NCBI GenBank assembly: GCA_963818505.1
Contig: CAWFSJ010000005.1
Span: forward strand, 434,001 to 498,000
Origin: JADKAV01 sp963818505
GTDB taxonomy: Bacteria > Actinomycetota > Actinomycetes > S36-B12 > UBA10799
Reading direction: 5' to 3'
DNA: 64,000 bases
Part shown: one piece after another, positions 45,289-53,775 of the stretch
Layout: each line of letters begins with the position of its first letter
Numbering within the stretch: the stretch's first letter is position 1
Program-made: the position numbers and the translations under genes
The notes under the pieces: generated by a model
The model's input: the letters and a program-made list of their open reading frames with translations, nothing else
Databases searched by the model: none
Told to the model about the DNA's origin: nothing

Positions 45289-46767
45289 TCAGCGGGTCAG
45301 TCCGAACAGCGCGGCCCGGGCGAGTCGTTGGACCCCGCGGGGGTCGCGGTTCCGGTAGCCGCCAGTCATGGCCTCCAGCGCCAACATCGTGGGCTCTGCG
45401 GCGAGATCCGCTTGGTCAGCGCTCACGCGCGCGCTGCCCTTGGTCCGCCAGCCCCGGTGGGTCAGGATCTGGCCCACGCCCTCGTCCAACGCCCTACCCG
45501 ATGCCCCACCCGCCAACCCGAGCAGGGCGAACCACCCGGCCTCGGCCTCGAACCCCTTGCCCAGCGGCAATCGTGAGAGGACCGCGCCGACGAGGGCCCG
45601 GGGATCGCTTGCCGCAACGCGGGCCAGGCGGGTCGGCGTGAGCGTTCCCTTTGCCTTTCGCAGCAGGCCCAGCGCCTGCGCAGCCTCACGGAGTTGGGCG
45701 ACCGGCGGTGTGAGATCCTCGCGGTTCGTCTTCCCCATCCACCATTCGCTCACCCCGCTCGCCTGAGCGATCTGCTCGACCGTGGCCGGCGGCAAGTATC
45801 CCGCCGATGTCAACTTGACCCCAGGCCCGACGGCCTCCAGGACGGCCAGCCACGGCCGCGCCGCTCGTTGCACATCGTCGTCGTCCAGGTCCTGCGGCTG
45901 CCGCGGCCCCAACGCGTCCAGCCAGTCGCTGACCGCACCCCAGTTACGCATGGACGTGATCAATTCGACCAGCGGCTCGGGCAGGCCGTGCCAGGGCAGG
46001 TGCTCACCGGCGGCCCACACGCGCATGGCTTCGGTCGCCTCGTCGGCGTCGAACGCATCGGGGTCGTAGCCATCGGGAAGCCAGTCGTGGGCGTGCTCGG
46101 CGTCCTGGAACTGGTCGGGCACCTCGTCGCTCGGCGCTCCGGCACGAAGCCACGCGGCGAGCTCGTGATGTCCCCAGATCCCACCGACGTCCTCCGGCGG
46201 GCAGGCCAGCGCTCCCGCGACACACCTCGGCTGTCGGTTCTCATGGGTCAACGCAACCGTCGATTCAAGCGTGACCCGGTGCTCCCAGCCGTCGCCGAAG
46301 TCGTACATGTAGGTCAACCCATCCCCTGGAACGCGAAGCACTTGGTCCAGGCGCACATCGTTCTCGCGGATGCCCTCGTCGCCCTCCTCCTCGTCGAACT
46401 CGGTGACGAAGTAGGGCTGGTCGTACCCATCGCCGACGCCAGGCGAGAAACGGTGCAGATGCGAGTCAGACCAGCCCATCGCTGCCTGGATTAGCGTGTG
46501 CACGGCATCCAAAGTGAGATCCCCAGGCAGCACCAGACGCCGCCAGATCCTCGGCTGGGATTCCCGCAACTCCAGGGTCACCGTGAGCAGGCTCGGGGAG
46601 TCGGGGGGCGACGGGAGGTCGATCTCCAGGTTGCGCGGCGCCGCGAATGCTCCGAGGCCGCCGCTGGTGAGGCCCTGGGCCAGCGCCATGAGATCGTCGC
46701 GTCCCAAGGACTCGACCCACGCCTTGAGCTCGGCGGGGTCGTTCGGTGGCGGCGGCAATTCGGTCAT
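45289..46767 (-). CDS. Plasmid pRiA4b ORF-3 family protein
   Basis: About 492 residues from ATG 46767; an in-frame GTG 30 bases upstream is an alternative. The central domain has LRESQPRIWRRLVLPGDLTL, AMGWSDSHLHRF and YMYDFGDGWEHRVTLE, the hallmark of pRiA4b ORF-3/MM3350-like proteins. The C-terminal ~200 residues include a helical part (ATVEQIAQASGVSEWWMGK). Function is unknown across the family, which is often carried on plasmids and genomic islands. It is flanked by 47-bp palindromes, again as a single-gene unit. Confidence 0.85.
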   Translation of the reverse strand: MTELPPPPNDPAELKAWVESLGRDDLMALAQGLTSGGLGAFAAPRNLEIDLPSPPDSPSLLTVTLELRESQPRIWRRLVLPGDLTLDAVHTLIQAAMGWSDSHLHRFSPGVGDGYDQPYFVTEFDEEEGDEGIRENDVRLDQVLRVPGDGLTYMYDFGDGWEHRVTLESTVALTHENRQPRCVAGALACPPEDVGGIWGHHELAAWLRAGAPSDEVPDQFQDAEHAHDWLPDGYDPDAFDADEATEAMRVWAAGEHLPWHGLPEPLVELITSMRNWGAVSDWLDALGPRQPQDLDDDDVQRAARPWLAVLEAVGPGVKLTSAGYLPPATVEQIAQASGVSEWWMGKTNREDLTPPVAQLREAAQALGLLRKAKGTLTPTRLARVAASDPRALVGAVLSRLPLGKGFEAEAGWFALLGLAGGASGRALDEGVGQILTHRGWRTKGSARVSADQADLAAEPTMLALEAMTGGYRNRDPRGVQRLARAALFGLTR

Positions 46768-47276
46768 GGGCACCAGTGAACCAGCCGAACCACCCACGTG
46801 AAAATGCGCCGCCCCACCAGCTGGGCCGGCGATGCCGGCCTGCTGACGACCGGCGGAGGGCTGCTAAGGGCAACCCCGTGTGGGGCTCGATCAGCCTGCA
46901 GATTCTGACAGCCGACCGCTCGGCGACGGCAGCGCTCCGAACCCGACCGCAAGGTAGGTGCCGGTGAAGGCTCCTTCGATCCCCGCGGCCTCACCCGGGT
47001 GCCTTTCGGTGAATATCTGACACGTCACGTGTCACATATTCACCGAAAGATGCCGGACACTCCCCCTCCCGCGTCCTGACGCAGCTGAGCACTACTTCAA
47101 CCAGGCGGGCTCCTTGAACTTCAGCGTCCGGGTCGACGTCAACGGCTCAGAATCCGGCGAGGTCAAGGCGGTGACCTGTCTGATCGTCAAACGCCCTGCC
47201 TGCGCATGACGAACGTGGCCAGCGAGGATCGACCCTGCGTCACGGGCGCGGTGTGCTTTCCGATGCTGTCCCGCCA
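46768..47276. other. Intergenic region with one palindromic element
   Basis: About 509 bp. It contains the 47-bp element at 47003-47049. A 61-codon minus-strand frame (47092-47277) is present but I see no ribosome site or domain, and I do not call it. A strong short stem (GCCGGCGATGCCGGC, 46826-46840) also lies here. Confidence 0.5.
47003..47049. repeat. 47-bp palindromic element, copy 4
   Basis: The most symmetrical copy: CTTTCGGTGAATATCTGACA and its partner TGTCACATATTCACCGAAAG pair at 19 of 20 positions around the 7-base centre CGTCACG. It lies downstream of the toxin-antitoxin pair and upstream of the pRiA4b-like gene. Confidence 0.93.
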
Positions 47277-47540
47277 CTACCTCGATCTGAAGTCGTAAGG
47301 GAACACGGCTTCGACCCGTGGGAGGTCCGTGCTCCAGAAGACCTTGTAGTCGGGAAAGCCCAGTACCGACAGAACCATGCGGATGCCCTGCTGCGTCGTG
47401 ATGGCTCGCGAAATCGATTGGGCCCGTTCGGGCTGATCGAAGATGGACTCGCAGGCTGTCAGAACGGCGTCGTGCAGATCCGGGTCCAGGGCTTCGAGCT
47501 CGTCGAGTTGCTGGTCGGCGATCGTCGAGTACGAATCCAC
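47277..47540 (-). CDS. RelE/ParE-like toxin candidate
   Basis: 87 residues. The start is GTG 47540, immediately after the TAG of the preceding small gene. The protein has an N-terminal helical half and a C-terminal strand region GIRMVLSVLGFPDYKVFWST ... VEAVFPYDFRSR. Its size, charge and position after an AbrB-like gene fit a RelE-like mRNA interferase toxin. Sequence similarity to classical RelE is weak, so the call rests mainly on gene arrangement. Confidence 0.5.
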   Translation of the reverse strand: MDSYSTIADQQLDELEALDPDLHDAVLTACESIFDQPERAQSISRAITTQQGIRMVLSVLGFPDYKVFWSTDLPRVEAVFPYDFRSR

Positions 47541-47768
47541 CTAGCGCTGACGCTTTCGTCGATTCCGGCGCACGGTGGGAGAGGCTGCAGCATTGGCCAG
47601 CAGCTCCTGCAGCTCGGGGTTCTGGTCGTATTCGAGCTGGCTTTTGCTGACGACGACCGCCGGCTCGAGCAGGATCGAGCCGTCCGGGTTCTCGCGCATC
47701 AGGAACATCTCGTCGCTGTGCCCGGGGAGTACGACGCGACTGCGCCCGTCTGTCCTGACCAATTCCAT
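47541..47768 (-). CDS. AbrB-like antitoxin candidate
   Basis: 75 residues from ATG 47768 (MELVRTDGRSRVVLPGHSDE). The pattern 'D.RSRVVLP...FLMRENPDGSILLEPAVVV' resembles the swapped-hairpin DNA-binding fold of AbrB/MazE antitoxins. The C-terminus is basic. It directly precedes the toxin candidate without a gap, the usual order for antitoxin and toxin. It diverges from the secreted protein at 47786 with only 17 bp between starts. Confidence 0.6.
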   Translation of the reverse strand: MELVRTDGRSRVVLPGHSDEMFLMRENPDGSILLEPAVVVSKSQLEYDQNPELQELLANAAASPTVRRNRRKRQR

Positions 47769-47785
47769 GCTCCTAGTGTCACTCT

Positions 47786-48205
47786 GTGCGGGCAAGTGGG
47801 CAAGTGGGCATATGGGTCACGCCGCTTCCGAGAGACGTGCCTGCAAGCGGACACCTTCGCCAGGGGTCCGTTCTGGCTGCTGGCGCCCTGGGTGCGGGAA
47901 TGCTGCTGGCAGTGCCCACCGCGCAGGCTGCTCAGTACCCGCCCACCAAGCCCGTGCGCTGTGGCGCGGCGGTGAAGGGCAAGGAGATCCGGATCCGCAT
48001 CCGGCCCAACAACGACCAGGGCTGGAAGTACGTGATCGAGCGCCGGAAGAGCAAGAACAACTGGAAGGCGTACAAGAAGGGCAAGGTGCGCCCGGCCAAC
48101 AACAACCAGACCTCGGTGAAGGTCAAGCCGGGTTGGTACCGCGTGAAGTGCATCGGCGGCCCCAACCGCCTCGACGGCCAGACCTCTCGCGGTCAGGTCA
48201 AGTAG
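47786..48205 (+). CDS. Small basic secreted protein of unknown function
   Basis: Up to 139 residues; GTG 47786 and GTG 47804 are both possible starts. A signal peptide core SVLAAGALGAGMLLAVPTAQ is cleaved before AQYPPTKP. The mature ~90 residues are lysine- and arginine-rich (GKEIRIRIRPNNDQGWKYVI, RRKSKNNWKAYKKGK) with two cysteines. No family recognised. A strong terminator follows at 48218-48255. Confidence 0.7.
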   Translation: MRASGQVGIWVTPLPRDVPASGHLRQGSVLAAGALGAGMLLAVPTAQAAQYPPTKPVRCGAAVKGKEIRIRIRPNNDQGWKYVIERRKSKNNWKAYKKGKVRPANNNQTSVKVKPGWYRVKCIGGPNRLDGQTSRGQVK

Positions 48206-48217
48206 ACACAGAACTCC

Positions 48218-48255
48218 CCAGCGGGGCTCGGCCTAAGGTGGCCGGGCCCCGCTGG
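48218..48255. terminator. Strong two-part hairpin terminator
   Basis: CCAGCGGGGC (48218-48227) pairs with GCCCCGCTGG (48246-48255), and the inner CGGCC (48229-48233) with GGCCG (48240-48244), around a 6-base loop. It lies between the convergent secreted-protein and agmatinase genes and probably serves both. Confidence 0.85.
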
Positions 48256-48283
48256 CGTTTGTGGGGGTGTCGGTGCCGGCCGG

Positions 48284-49294
48284 TCAGCGGTCGAGCAACG
48301 GCTGCCGGGGATCCCAGGTCGTCCCGTCGCGGTCGTCCTGTCGCCGGCGGGCCATCGCCGACAGCGCCTCGAGGACCACCCGGTTGCCCAGCAGCGCGGT
48401 GATGTCGGCGTGGTCGAACGGCGGGGAGACCTCGACGACGTCCATGCCCAGGACCGGCAGCTCGTAGCAGATGCGGCGCACGGCGTCGAGCAGCTGCCGC
48501 GAGCTCAGCCCGCCCGGCTCCGGGGTTCCGGTGCCGGGCGCGTGGCCGGGATCGCAGACGTCGATGTCCACGCTCAGGAAGATCCCGTCGCACTCGTCCA
48601 GGGCGATCTCGAACGCCTCCGTCAGGCACTCGTCCAGGCCGCGGGTCACGATCTCGGTCATCTCGTAGGAGCGCATCCGCTGCTCGGCCATCCAGTCGAG
48701 GATCTCCGGCGGGGGCCAATACCCGCGCAGCCCGATCTGCAGGAAACGGTCCCCGCGCGCGGCACCCGACTCGATCAGCCTGCGCATGGGCTGGCCGTGG
48801 CCGATCAGCGAGCCGAACTCGATGTTGCCGGTGTCGGCGTGGGCGTCGAAATGGATGACCGACACCTTGCCCCAGCGGTCTCCCCCGCGGGCGACTGCCG
48901 TGACGTCCGGCCAGGTCACGGTGTGGTCGCCGCCGAGGATCAGCGGGATGGCACCGCTGCGTGCGACCTTCTCCACGGCCGCTTCCAGATCCGCGCACGA
49001 CCGGGCGGCGTCCCCGGAGAACATCTCGACGTCCCCGGCGTCGACGACGCGCAGGTCCTGCAGGCCGTCCACGCGCAGCGCCAGCGAGGGCCGGGAGCCG
49101 TCGTGGGCCAGGTAGCAGGTCTCGCGCAGCGCCTTCGGCCCGAAGCGTGCCCCCGAGCGGTACGACGTGCCGCCGTCGAACGGTGCGCCGAGGATCACCA
49201 CGTCGGCGTCGGCGTAGCTGTCGGGATCGTCGAGATCGACCGCGTCCACGCCGAGGAAGGTGATGTCCGGGCCGAACTGTGCGCCGTATCTCAT
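48284..49294 (-). CDS. speB: Agmatinase / ureohydrolase
   Basis: 336 residues from ATG 49294 (MRYGAQFGPDITFLG). Manganese-binding motifs are GGDHTVTWP, FDAHADTGN and SVDIDVCDPGHAPGTGTPEP, with the expected histidine and aspartates. The family hydrolyses agmatine (or a related guanidino compound) to putrescine and urea. That would supply putrescine for the catabolic cluster at 1-10 kb, although the two loci are 38 kb apart. Some proteins of this type act on guanidinobutyrate instead, which would give GABA. It diverges from the TauE/SafE gene. Confidence 0.85.
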   Translation of the reverse strand: MRYGAQFGPDITFLGVDAVDLDDPDSYADADVVILGAPFDGGTSYRSGARFGPKALRETCYLAHDGSRPSLALRVDGLQDLRVVDAGDVEMFSGDAARSCADLEAAVEKVARSGAIPLILGGDHTVTWPDVTAVARGGDRWGKVSVIHFDAHADTGNIEFGSLIGHGQPMRRLIESGAARGDRFLQIGLRGYWPPPEILDWMAEQRMRSYEMTEIVTRGLDECLTEAFEIALDECDGIFLSVDIDVCDPGHAPGTGTPEPGGLSSRQLLDAVRRICYELPVLGMDVVEVSPPFDHADITALLGNRVVLEALSAMARRRQDDRDGTTWDPRQPLLDR

Positions 49295-49381
49295 AGCAGC
49301 GAGGCTAATGCCTGCGGATGCATCGAAACCCGTTGTGCGCCGGTGCGCGGGCCCTCGCCGGGTTTGTTGCAGACTTGGCCG

Positions 49382-50266
49382 GTGAGCATCGACCCGTTCT
49401 TGACTCTCGGTGGGTTGTTCGCCGGGACAGTGGTGGGGATGACGGGGTTGGGCGGAGCGGCGATCGTCACGCCGATGCTGCTGCTCATCTTCCACGTCCC
49501 CGCCCCGGTGGCCGTCTCGACCGACGTCGTCTCCGCGGCGGTGATGAAGCCTGTGGGCGCCGCAGTGCACATCAAGCGCCGCACCCCCTACTACCCGGTG
49601 GTGCTCTGGTTGTCGCTCGGCTCGGTACCCGGAGTGCTGCTCGGGACCTGGTTGTTCTCCCTGCTGGTCGGCGAGGAGGGCGGTGACACCAAACTGCGCA
49701 GGCTGATCGGGGTCGTCCTGCTCGTCGCGGTGGTGATCACCCTGTTGCGGCTGCGCCTGCGCAAGTACTCCGACGAGCACGGCGATCAACCGTTGACCTT
49801 CTCGCGGGTGAAGCTGGCGCTCGCGTCCCTGGTGGGCCTGTTCGTGGGCACCCTGGTCGGGCTGACCAGTGTGGGCTCCGGGACGCTGATCGCGGCCAGT
49901 CTGATGATCCTTTTCCCAGCGATGCTTCCGAGCCGGCTGGTGGGTACCGACCTGGTCCAAGCCGTGCCCATGCTGATCGTCGGGGCGATCGCGCACGCCG
50001 GCCTGGGGGAGATCGACACCACGGTGCTCTTCTCGCTGCTGCTGGGTCAGATCCCCGGGGTCTTCATCGGGGCGCGCATCTCGAGTCGCTACAACGGGCA
50101 GGAGTTGAGGTGGCTGCTTCTGGTGCTGGTGGGCTCCGCGGGCTTGGCGCTGCTCGGTGCGCCCAGTTGGCTGGCCACGACCACCACTGTGGTGGGTGTC
50201 CTGGTGCTGGGCATCCCGATCATCGTGCGCAGTGTGCGCCACCGCCACGATCACGAGCAGGTCTAG
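49382..50266 (+). CDS. TauE/SafE family membrane transporter
   Basis: 294 residues from GTG 49382. About eight hydrophobic helices in two similar halves: MTGLGGAAIVTPMLLLIFHV and VGLTSVGSGTLIAASLMILF are the repeated glycine-rich motifs of TauE/SafE (DUF81) permeases. They export sulfite, sulfoacetate or similar anions. A cytoplasmic tail RSVRHRHDHEQV ends the protein. The stop overlaps that of the convergent PIN-domain gene by 4 bases. Confidence 0.88.
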   Translation: MSIDPFLTLGGLFAGTVVGMTGLGGAAIVTPMLLLIFHVPAPVAVSTDVVSAAVMKPVGAAVHIKRRTPYYPVVLWLSLGSVPGVLLGTWLFSLLVGEEGGDTKLRRLIGVVLLVAVVITLLRLRLRKYSDEHGDQPLTFSRVKLALASLVGLFVGTLVGLTSVGSGTLIAASLMILFPAMLPSRLVGTDLVQAVPMLIVGAIAHAGLGEIDTTVLFSLLLGQIPGVFIGARISSRYNGQELRWLLLVLVGSAGLALLGAPSWLATTTTVVGVLVLGIPIIVRSVRHRHDHEQV

Positions 50267-50666
50267 ACCGCTGCCGGATCCAGGCGTTCAAGGACTGCGT
50301 CAAAGGCCGGGTCAGTGGACACGATCGTCGAGATTCCAGACAGTGACGCGGTTGCGGCGTGCACAGCATCTCGGCCACGTAGCCGCCCGTCGGCCATCAA
50401 ACCCAGCGCCGCGTCAAGCACCCTTTCGTCAAAGGCGTGCAGCACACATGTGCGCCCGGCCAAGCGACCCTGCTCCACCGCTGTCGCCACGTCGGTCAAG
50501 CGCATCCGATGGAAGGTCAGTTCTTGGACCATCTCGACGCTGGCATGCAGTTCAAGACCATTCCGCGGGAGTCGCGCAGGAACCGTCGACAGCCGTCTCG
50601 CTGGGGATGCTCGCCGCCGAGCGCATAGGCGAACACCGACGTGTCCACCAGAACGGCCAGGCTCAT
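50263..50666 (-). CDS. VapC-like PIN-domain toxin (one frameshift in this sequence)
   Basis: ATG 50666 opens VLVDTSVFAYALGGEHPQR with the first PIN aspartate. A single-base loss near 50560 shifts the frame, after which GLELHASVEMVQEL, GRLRGRDAVHAA and STDPAFD supply the remaining acidic residues of the metal site. About 135 residues when repaired, normal for VapC. The ATG overlaps the stop of the small upstream gene (ATGA), the typical antitoxin-toxin coupling. PIN toxins cleave RNA. The frameshift would inactivate it if real. Confidence 0.75.
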
Positions 50667-50803
50667 GCGTATTCCGTGCGGGCATCCTCGAGAGCACGCT
50701 TGGCTACTGGCCAGTCCTCGCCCGCACCGGCGTCCACCGGCATTTCCAAGAGGGCATCAAGCGCGCGGGACTTGTCATCTGCTCCTGAGTCCAGGTAGTT
50801 CAT
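50663..50803 (-). CDS. Small protein, candidate antitoxin partner of the PIN toxin
   Basis: 46 residues from ATG 50803 (MNYLDSGADDKSRALDALLE...). It ends DARTEYA and overlaps the toxin start by 4 bases. It lacks the usual DNA-binding N-terminus of VapB antitoxins, so it may be only the toxin-binding part. A longer form from a TTG six bases upstream is possible. The ribosome site GGAG abuts the ATG, so translation may be leaderless. The call is based on position. Confidence 0.5.
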   Translation of the reverse strand: MNYLDSGADDKSRALDALLEMPVDAGAGEDWPVAKRALEDARTEYA

Positions 50804-50822
50804 CTCCAATAGGCTGAAAAGT

Positions 50823-51806
50823 ATGGAGACTGAGATCACCTCCCCCGTGGACCTGTGCCTGCCCGACGGCCACCTGAACCGCGACGCCGTGGGCTGGTCG
50901 CGCACACCAATGCACCGGGCGAACCTGCGCGGGTGGGGCCGATCGAAGCGCTGGGAGTACTGGTGCGTGCAGACCCCCGACTGGGTCCTGTCGGTCACGA
51001 TCAGCCATATCGACTACCTCGCCCTGCATCAGGTCTGGTTCGTCGACCTCGCAAGCGGTGAGCAGATCGATGCGGGCGCAATCGTGCCCCTGGCGCGCGG
51101 TCCGGTGCTCCCGGACAGCAGCGGCGGCGGTCCGGCCAGAGCCCGGGCCAAGGCGCTGAGCATCGACCTGATCCCGAACACGGCCGGTGTTCGCCTGGTC
51201 GCACACACCGACCGCATCGATGCGGACATCCAGATCGCTCGGCCCGACGCTCACGAGTGCATGGGAGTGGTCATCCCGTGGAGCGACAAGCTCTTCCAGT
51301 ACACGGTCAAGGAGAACACCCTGCCGGCCTCGGGCACGCTCAAGGTGGACGGTCAAACCCGGGTCCTGCCCGACGGTCAAACGTGGGCGGTGCTCGACCA
51401 TGGCCGCGGCAAGTGGCCCTACAGCACGACCTGGAACTGGGGTTCAGCCTCAGGCACCAGCGACGGCCACACGATCGGTCTGCAGTTCGGCGGCAAGTGG
51501 ACCCAAGGCACCGGAATGACCGAGAACGCCCTGTGCATCGACGGCCGGGTGACCAAGATCAGCCAGGAACTGCAATGGGACTACGACACCTCGGACTGGC
51601 TGGCCCCCTGGAAGGTCAGCGGCGACGACGTGGAAGTGGTCCTCACGCCGAGTTTCGAACGAAAAGCGCGCACGAACGTCGGTGTGATCTTCACTGAAGT
51701 GCATCAGTGTTTCGGGGTGTGGAACGGCGTGGTGCGTGCCGGTGGCGTCGAGTTGGCAGTGAACGGTGTCAGGGGGTTCGCCGAAGAGGCCCAGATGCGG
51801 TGGTGA
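50823..51806 (+). CDS. DUF2804-family protein
   Basis: 327 residues, apparently intact. Features include PVDLCLPDGHLNRDAVGWSR at the N-terminus, WAVLDHGRGKWPYSTTWNWG in the centre and IGLQFGGKWT, all characteristic of DUF2804. The family is predicted to have a beta-rich lipocalin-like fold, and no biochemical role is established. No signal peptide. It begins 20 bp from the divergent antitoxin start and faces the epimerase at 51817. Confidence 0.85.
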   Translation: METEITSPVDLCLPDGHLNRDAVGWSRTPMHRANLRGWGRSKRWEYWCVQTPDWVLSVTISHIDYLALHQVWFVDLASGEQIDAGAIVPLARGPVLPDSSGGGPARARAKALSIDLIPNTAGVRLVAHTDRIDADIQIARPDAHECMGVVIPWSDKLFQYTVKENTLPASGTLKVDGQTRVLPDGQTWAVLDHGRGKWPYSTTWNWGSASGTSDGHTIGLQFGGKWTQGTGMTENALCIDGRVTKISQELQWDYDTSDWLAPWKVSGDDVEVVLTPSFERKARTNVGVIFTEVHQCFGVWNGVVRAGGVELAVNGVRGFAEEAQMRW

Positions 51807-51816
51807 GTGACCCGAT

Positions 51817-52758
51817 TCAGCGCGCGAGCCGACGAGCAGCGTGCCACCGGGCCTGTTCGCGCAACCCGTCCTCAATGGGGACCGCGGGTTGCCAGCCGAG
51901 TATGTCTCCGGCGCGGGTGATGTCCCCTTGCGTGTCCAGCTGGTCCCCCGGCCGCCGATCTCGGAACTCGAGCTCGGGTTGTACTCCCAACTCGTCAGCG
52001 AGTACCGAGATCGCTGCCAAGAGTTCGATGCGGTCCCCCCCGGCCACGTTGACCACATCACCGGGTCGGCCTGCTGTCAGGGCAGCGACAGTGGCCGCCA
52101 CTGCATCCTGAACGTGGGTGTTCGAGCGGCTTTGGGTGCCATCTCCGAACACTGTCAGCGCCCTGCCGTCCAGCATCGCCTCGCAGAAGATGTGGTAGCC
52201 CATGTCCGGACGCTGTCGGGGACCGTACAGCGAGAAGTACCTGAGGACCACAGCCGGCAGTCCGAAGTTCGCGACGTACGCCTGCACCAACTTCTCCGCG
52301 GCGAGTTTGCTCACGCCGTAAGGACTGAAGGGCTCCGTCGGTTGACTCTCGTCGCCAACGGCATACCGCCCATACACACTTGATGTCGAGATCTGCACGA
52401 ACCGCCCGACATCGGCTTCCCGGGACGCTGCCAACAGTCGGTCGACCGCCAGCAGGTTGCAGCGAACGTACAGGTCGAAGTCACTCCACGACTTCATCAA
52501 ACCCGGCATCGCCGCCTCGTTGATGACGGCATCAGCATCCCGCAGGGCTCCGGTGAGGCCATCGCTTCGCAAGTCGAGGTTGTGAATCTCCACCCCCGGA
52601 AGGCGGGATACGGCCTGCAGATTCGCCGCCTTCACGGCCGGGTCGTACGACTCTGACAGCAGACAGTCGATCGCCACGACTTCATGCTCCTCGGCAACCA
52701 GGGCCTCCACCAGGTGACTGCCGACGAAGCCGGCCGCCCCGGTCACCACCACACGCAC
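51817..52758 (-). CDS. NAD-dependent sugar epimerase/dehydratase
   Basis: 313 residues. The Rossmann motif is VTGAAGFVGSHLVEAL, the active-site serine/threonine region ISTSSVYG, and the catalytic Tyr-Lys pair YGVSK. YFSLYGPRQRPDM and SRSNTHVQD are typical of extended short-chain sugar epimerases such as GalE/WbpP types. It acts on nucleotide sugars; the exact sugar is unknown. It diverges from a second epimerase with 41 bp between starts, and both probably feed the glycosyltransferases downstream. Confidence 0.88.
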   Translation of the reverse strand: MRVVVTGAAGFVGSHLVEALVAEEHEVVAIDCLLSESYDPAVKAANLQAVSRLPGVEIHNLDLRSDGLTGALRDADAVINEAAMPGLMKSWSDFDLYVRCNLLAVDRLLAASREADVGRFVQISTSSVYGRYAVGDESQPTEPFSPYGVSKLAAEKLVQAYVANFGLPAVVLRYFSLYGPRQRPDMGYHIFCEAMLDGRALTVFGDGTQSRSNTHVQDAVAATVAALTAGRPGDVVNVAGGDRIELLAAISVLADELGVQPELEFRDRRPGDQLDTQGDITRAGDILGWQPAVPIEDGLREQARWHAARRLAR

Positions 52759-52799
52759 GCGCCCAAGCCTAGTCGTGCCCGACAGATAGGCTCTGGCGC

Positions 52800-53718
52800 A
52801 TGCGAGTCACCGTTACAGGAGCCGCCGGCTTCATCGGCAGTCACCTCTCAAGGGCACTCGCTGCCGAACATGACGTGATTGGCATCGACAACGGCCGGTC
52901 GGGCGACTGGAACCGTGTGGCGGACTCGGTAGCTCGCCACAATCTCGACATCACTGCCCCCGATGCGTCGGACTGGGCAGATCTGCTCCGCGACACTGAC
53001 GTTCTCTTCCACTTGGCCGCGGAGAAGTACAACTCCTCTCGGACCACACCACAGCGGGTGATCGACACGAACATCACCGCCACGGCCCGCCTGTTCGAGG
53101 GAGCGGCGCGCGCAGGGGTTCAACAGGTCGTCTTCACGTCCTCCCTCTACGCCTACGGCAGTGTCGGCCCAGAACCGATGTCCGAGGAGCAAGTGCTGCA
53201 GACCTGACACCTACTACGGCATGTCGAAGTCGGCGGGCGAACAACTCCTTCGGGCCACCCAACGCGAGCATGGCCTCAGTTGGGCGTGCGCGCGGCTGTT
53301 CTTCGTCTACGGGACCAACCAGTACGCCGAGGGCGGGTACAAGTCCGTGATCATGACCAACTTCGAGCGAATGCTTGGAGGTGAGCCCCCGAGGATCAAC
53401 GGATCCGGACAGCAGCGCCTGGATTACGTCCACATCCGCGATGTCGTCAAGGCCTTGACCCTTCTCGCCTCGCCACAGCACGCCGGCCTCACAGTCAACA
53501 TCGGAAGTGGGGTTGCACCATCCATCAACGAGCTGACTCGAATGATGCAGCAGATCGCCTCGGACGAACGAGACCCGATTCACGCCCCGCCCGACTGGAC
53601 CGACGCGACCATCCGATGCGCCGATGTCGGCCTAGCCCGAGACGCCCTCGGTTGGTCAGCACAGACTCCCTTGCAGGTGGGCCTGCAGCAAGTCTGGGAT
53701 TGGCTGGCGAGCCGGTAG
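52800..53718 (+). CDS. NAD-dependent sugar epimerase/dehydratase (one frameshift in this sequence)
   Basis: The N-terminal piece begins MRVTVTGAAGFIGSHLSRAL and runs to a premature TGA near 53205. The C-terminal piece resumes with DTYYGMSKSAGEQLL (catalytic Tyr-Lys) and ends at 53718. One surplus A near 53202 explains the break; without it the sequence reads EEQVLQPDTYYGMSK. About 306 residues after repair. RLFFVYGTNQY and RLDYVHIRD support a nucleotide-sugar epimerase. It is the first gene of the plus-strand glycan operon. Confidence 0.85.
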
Positions 53719-53775
53719 ATTCAGCCGCACATCCAGCATGTGATCTGGGAGAGTAGTCCCCTGACTAGGAGTGCC

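Noticed and set aside
43636..47049. CRISPR repeats
   Set aside because: The copies are palindromic, 0.5-1.8 kb apart and separated by genes, not by short unique spacers.
47092..47277. 61-codon minus-strand frame after the toxin
   Set aside because: No ribosome site or recognisable domain; it begins inside the toxin stop region and composition is not distinctive.
48410..49381. Plus-strand N-terminal extension of the TauE/SafE frame
   Set aside because: This part is antisense to the agmatinase. The transporter starts at GTG 49382 with its first helix.
48284..50254. 656-codon minus-strand frame extending the agmatinase upstream
   Set aside because: The upstream 320 codons are the antisense of the TauE/SafE gene, with low-complexity His/Gln/Arg composition. 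The agmatinase starts at 49294.
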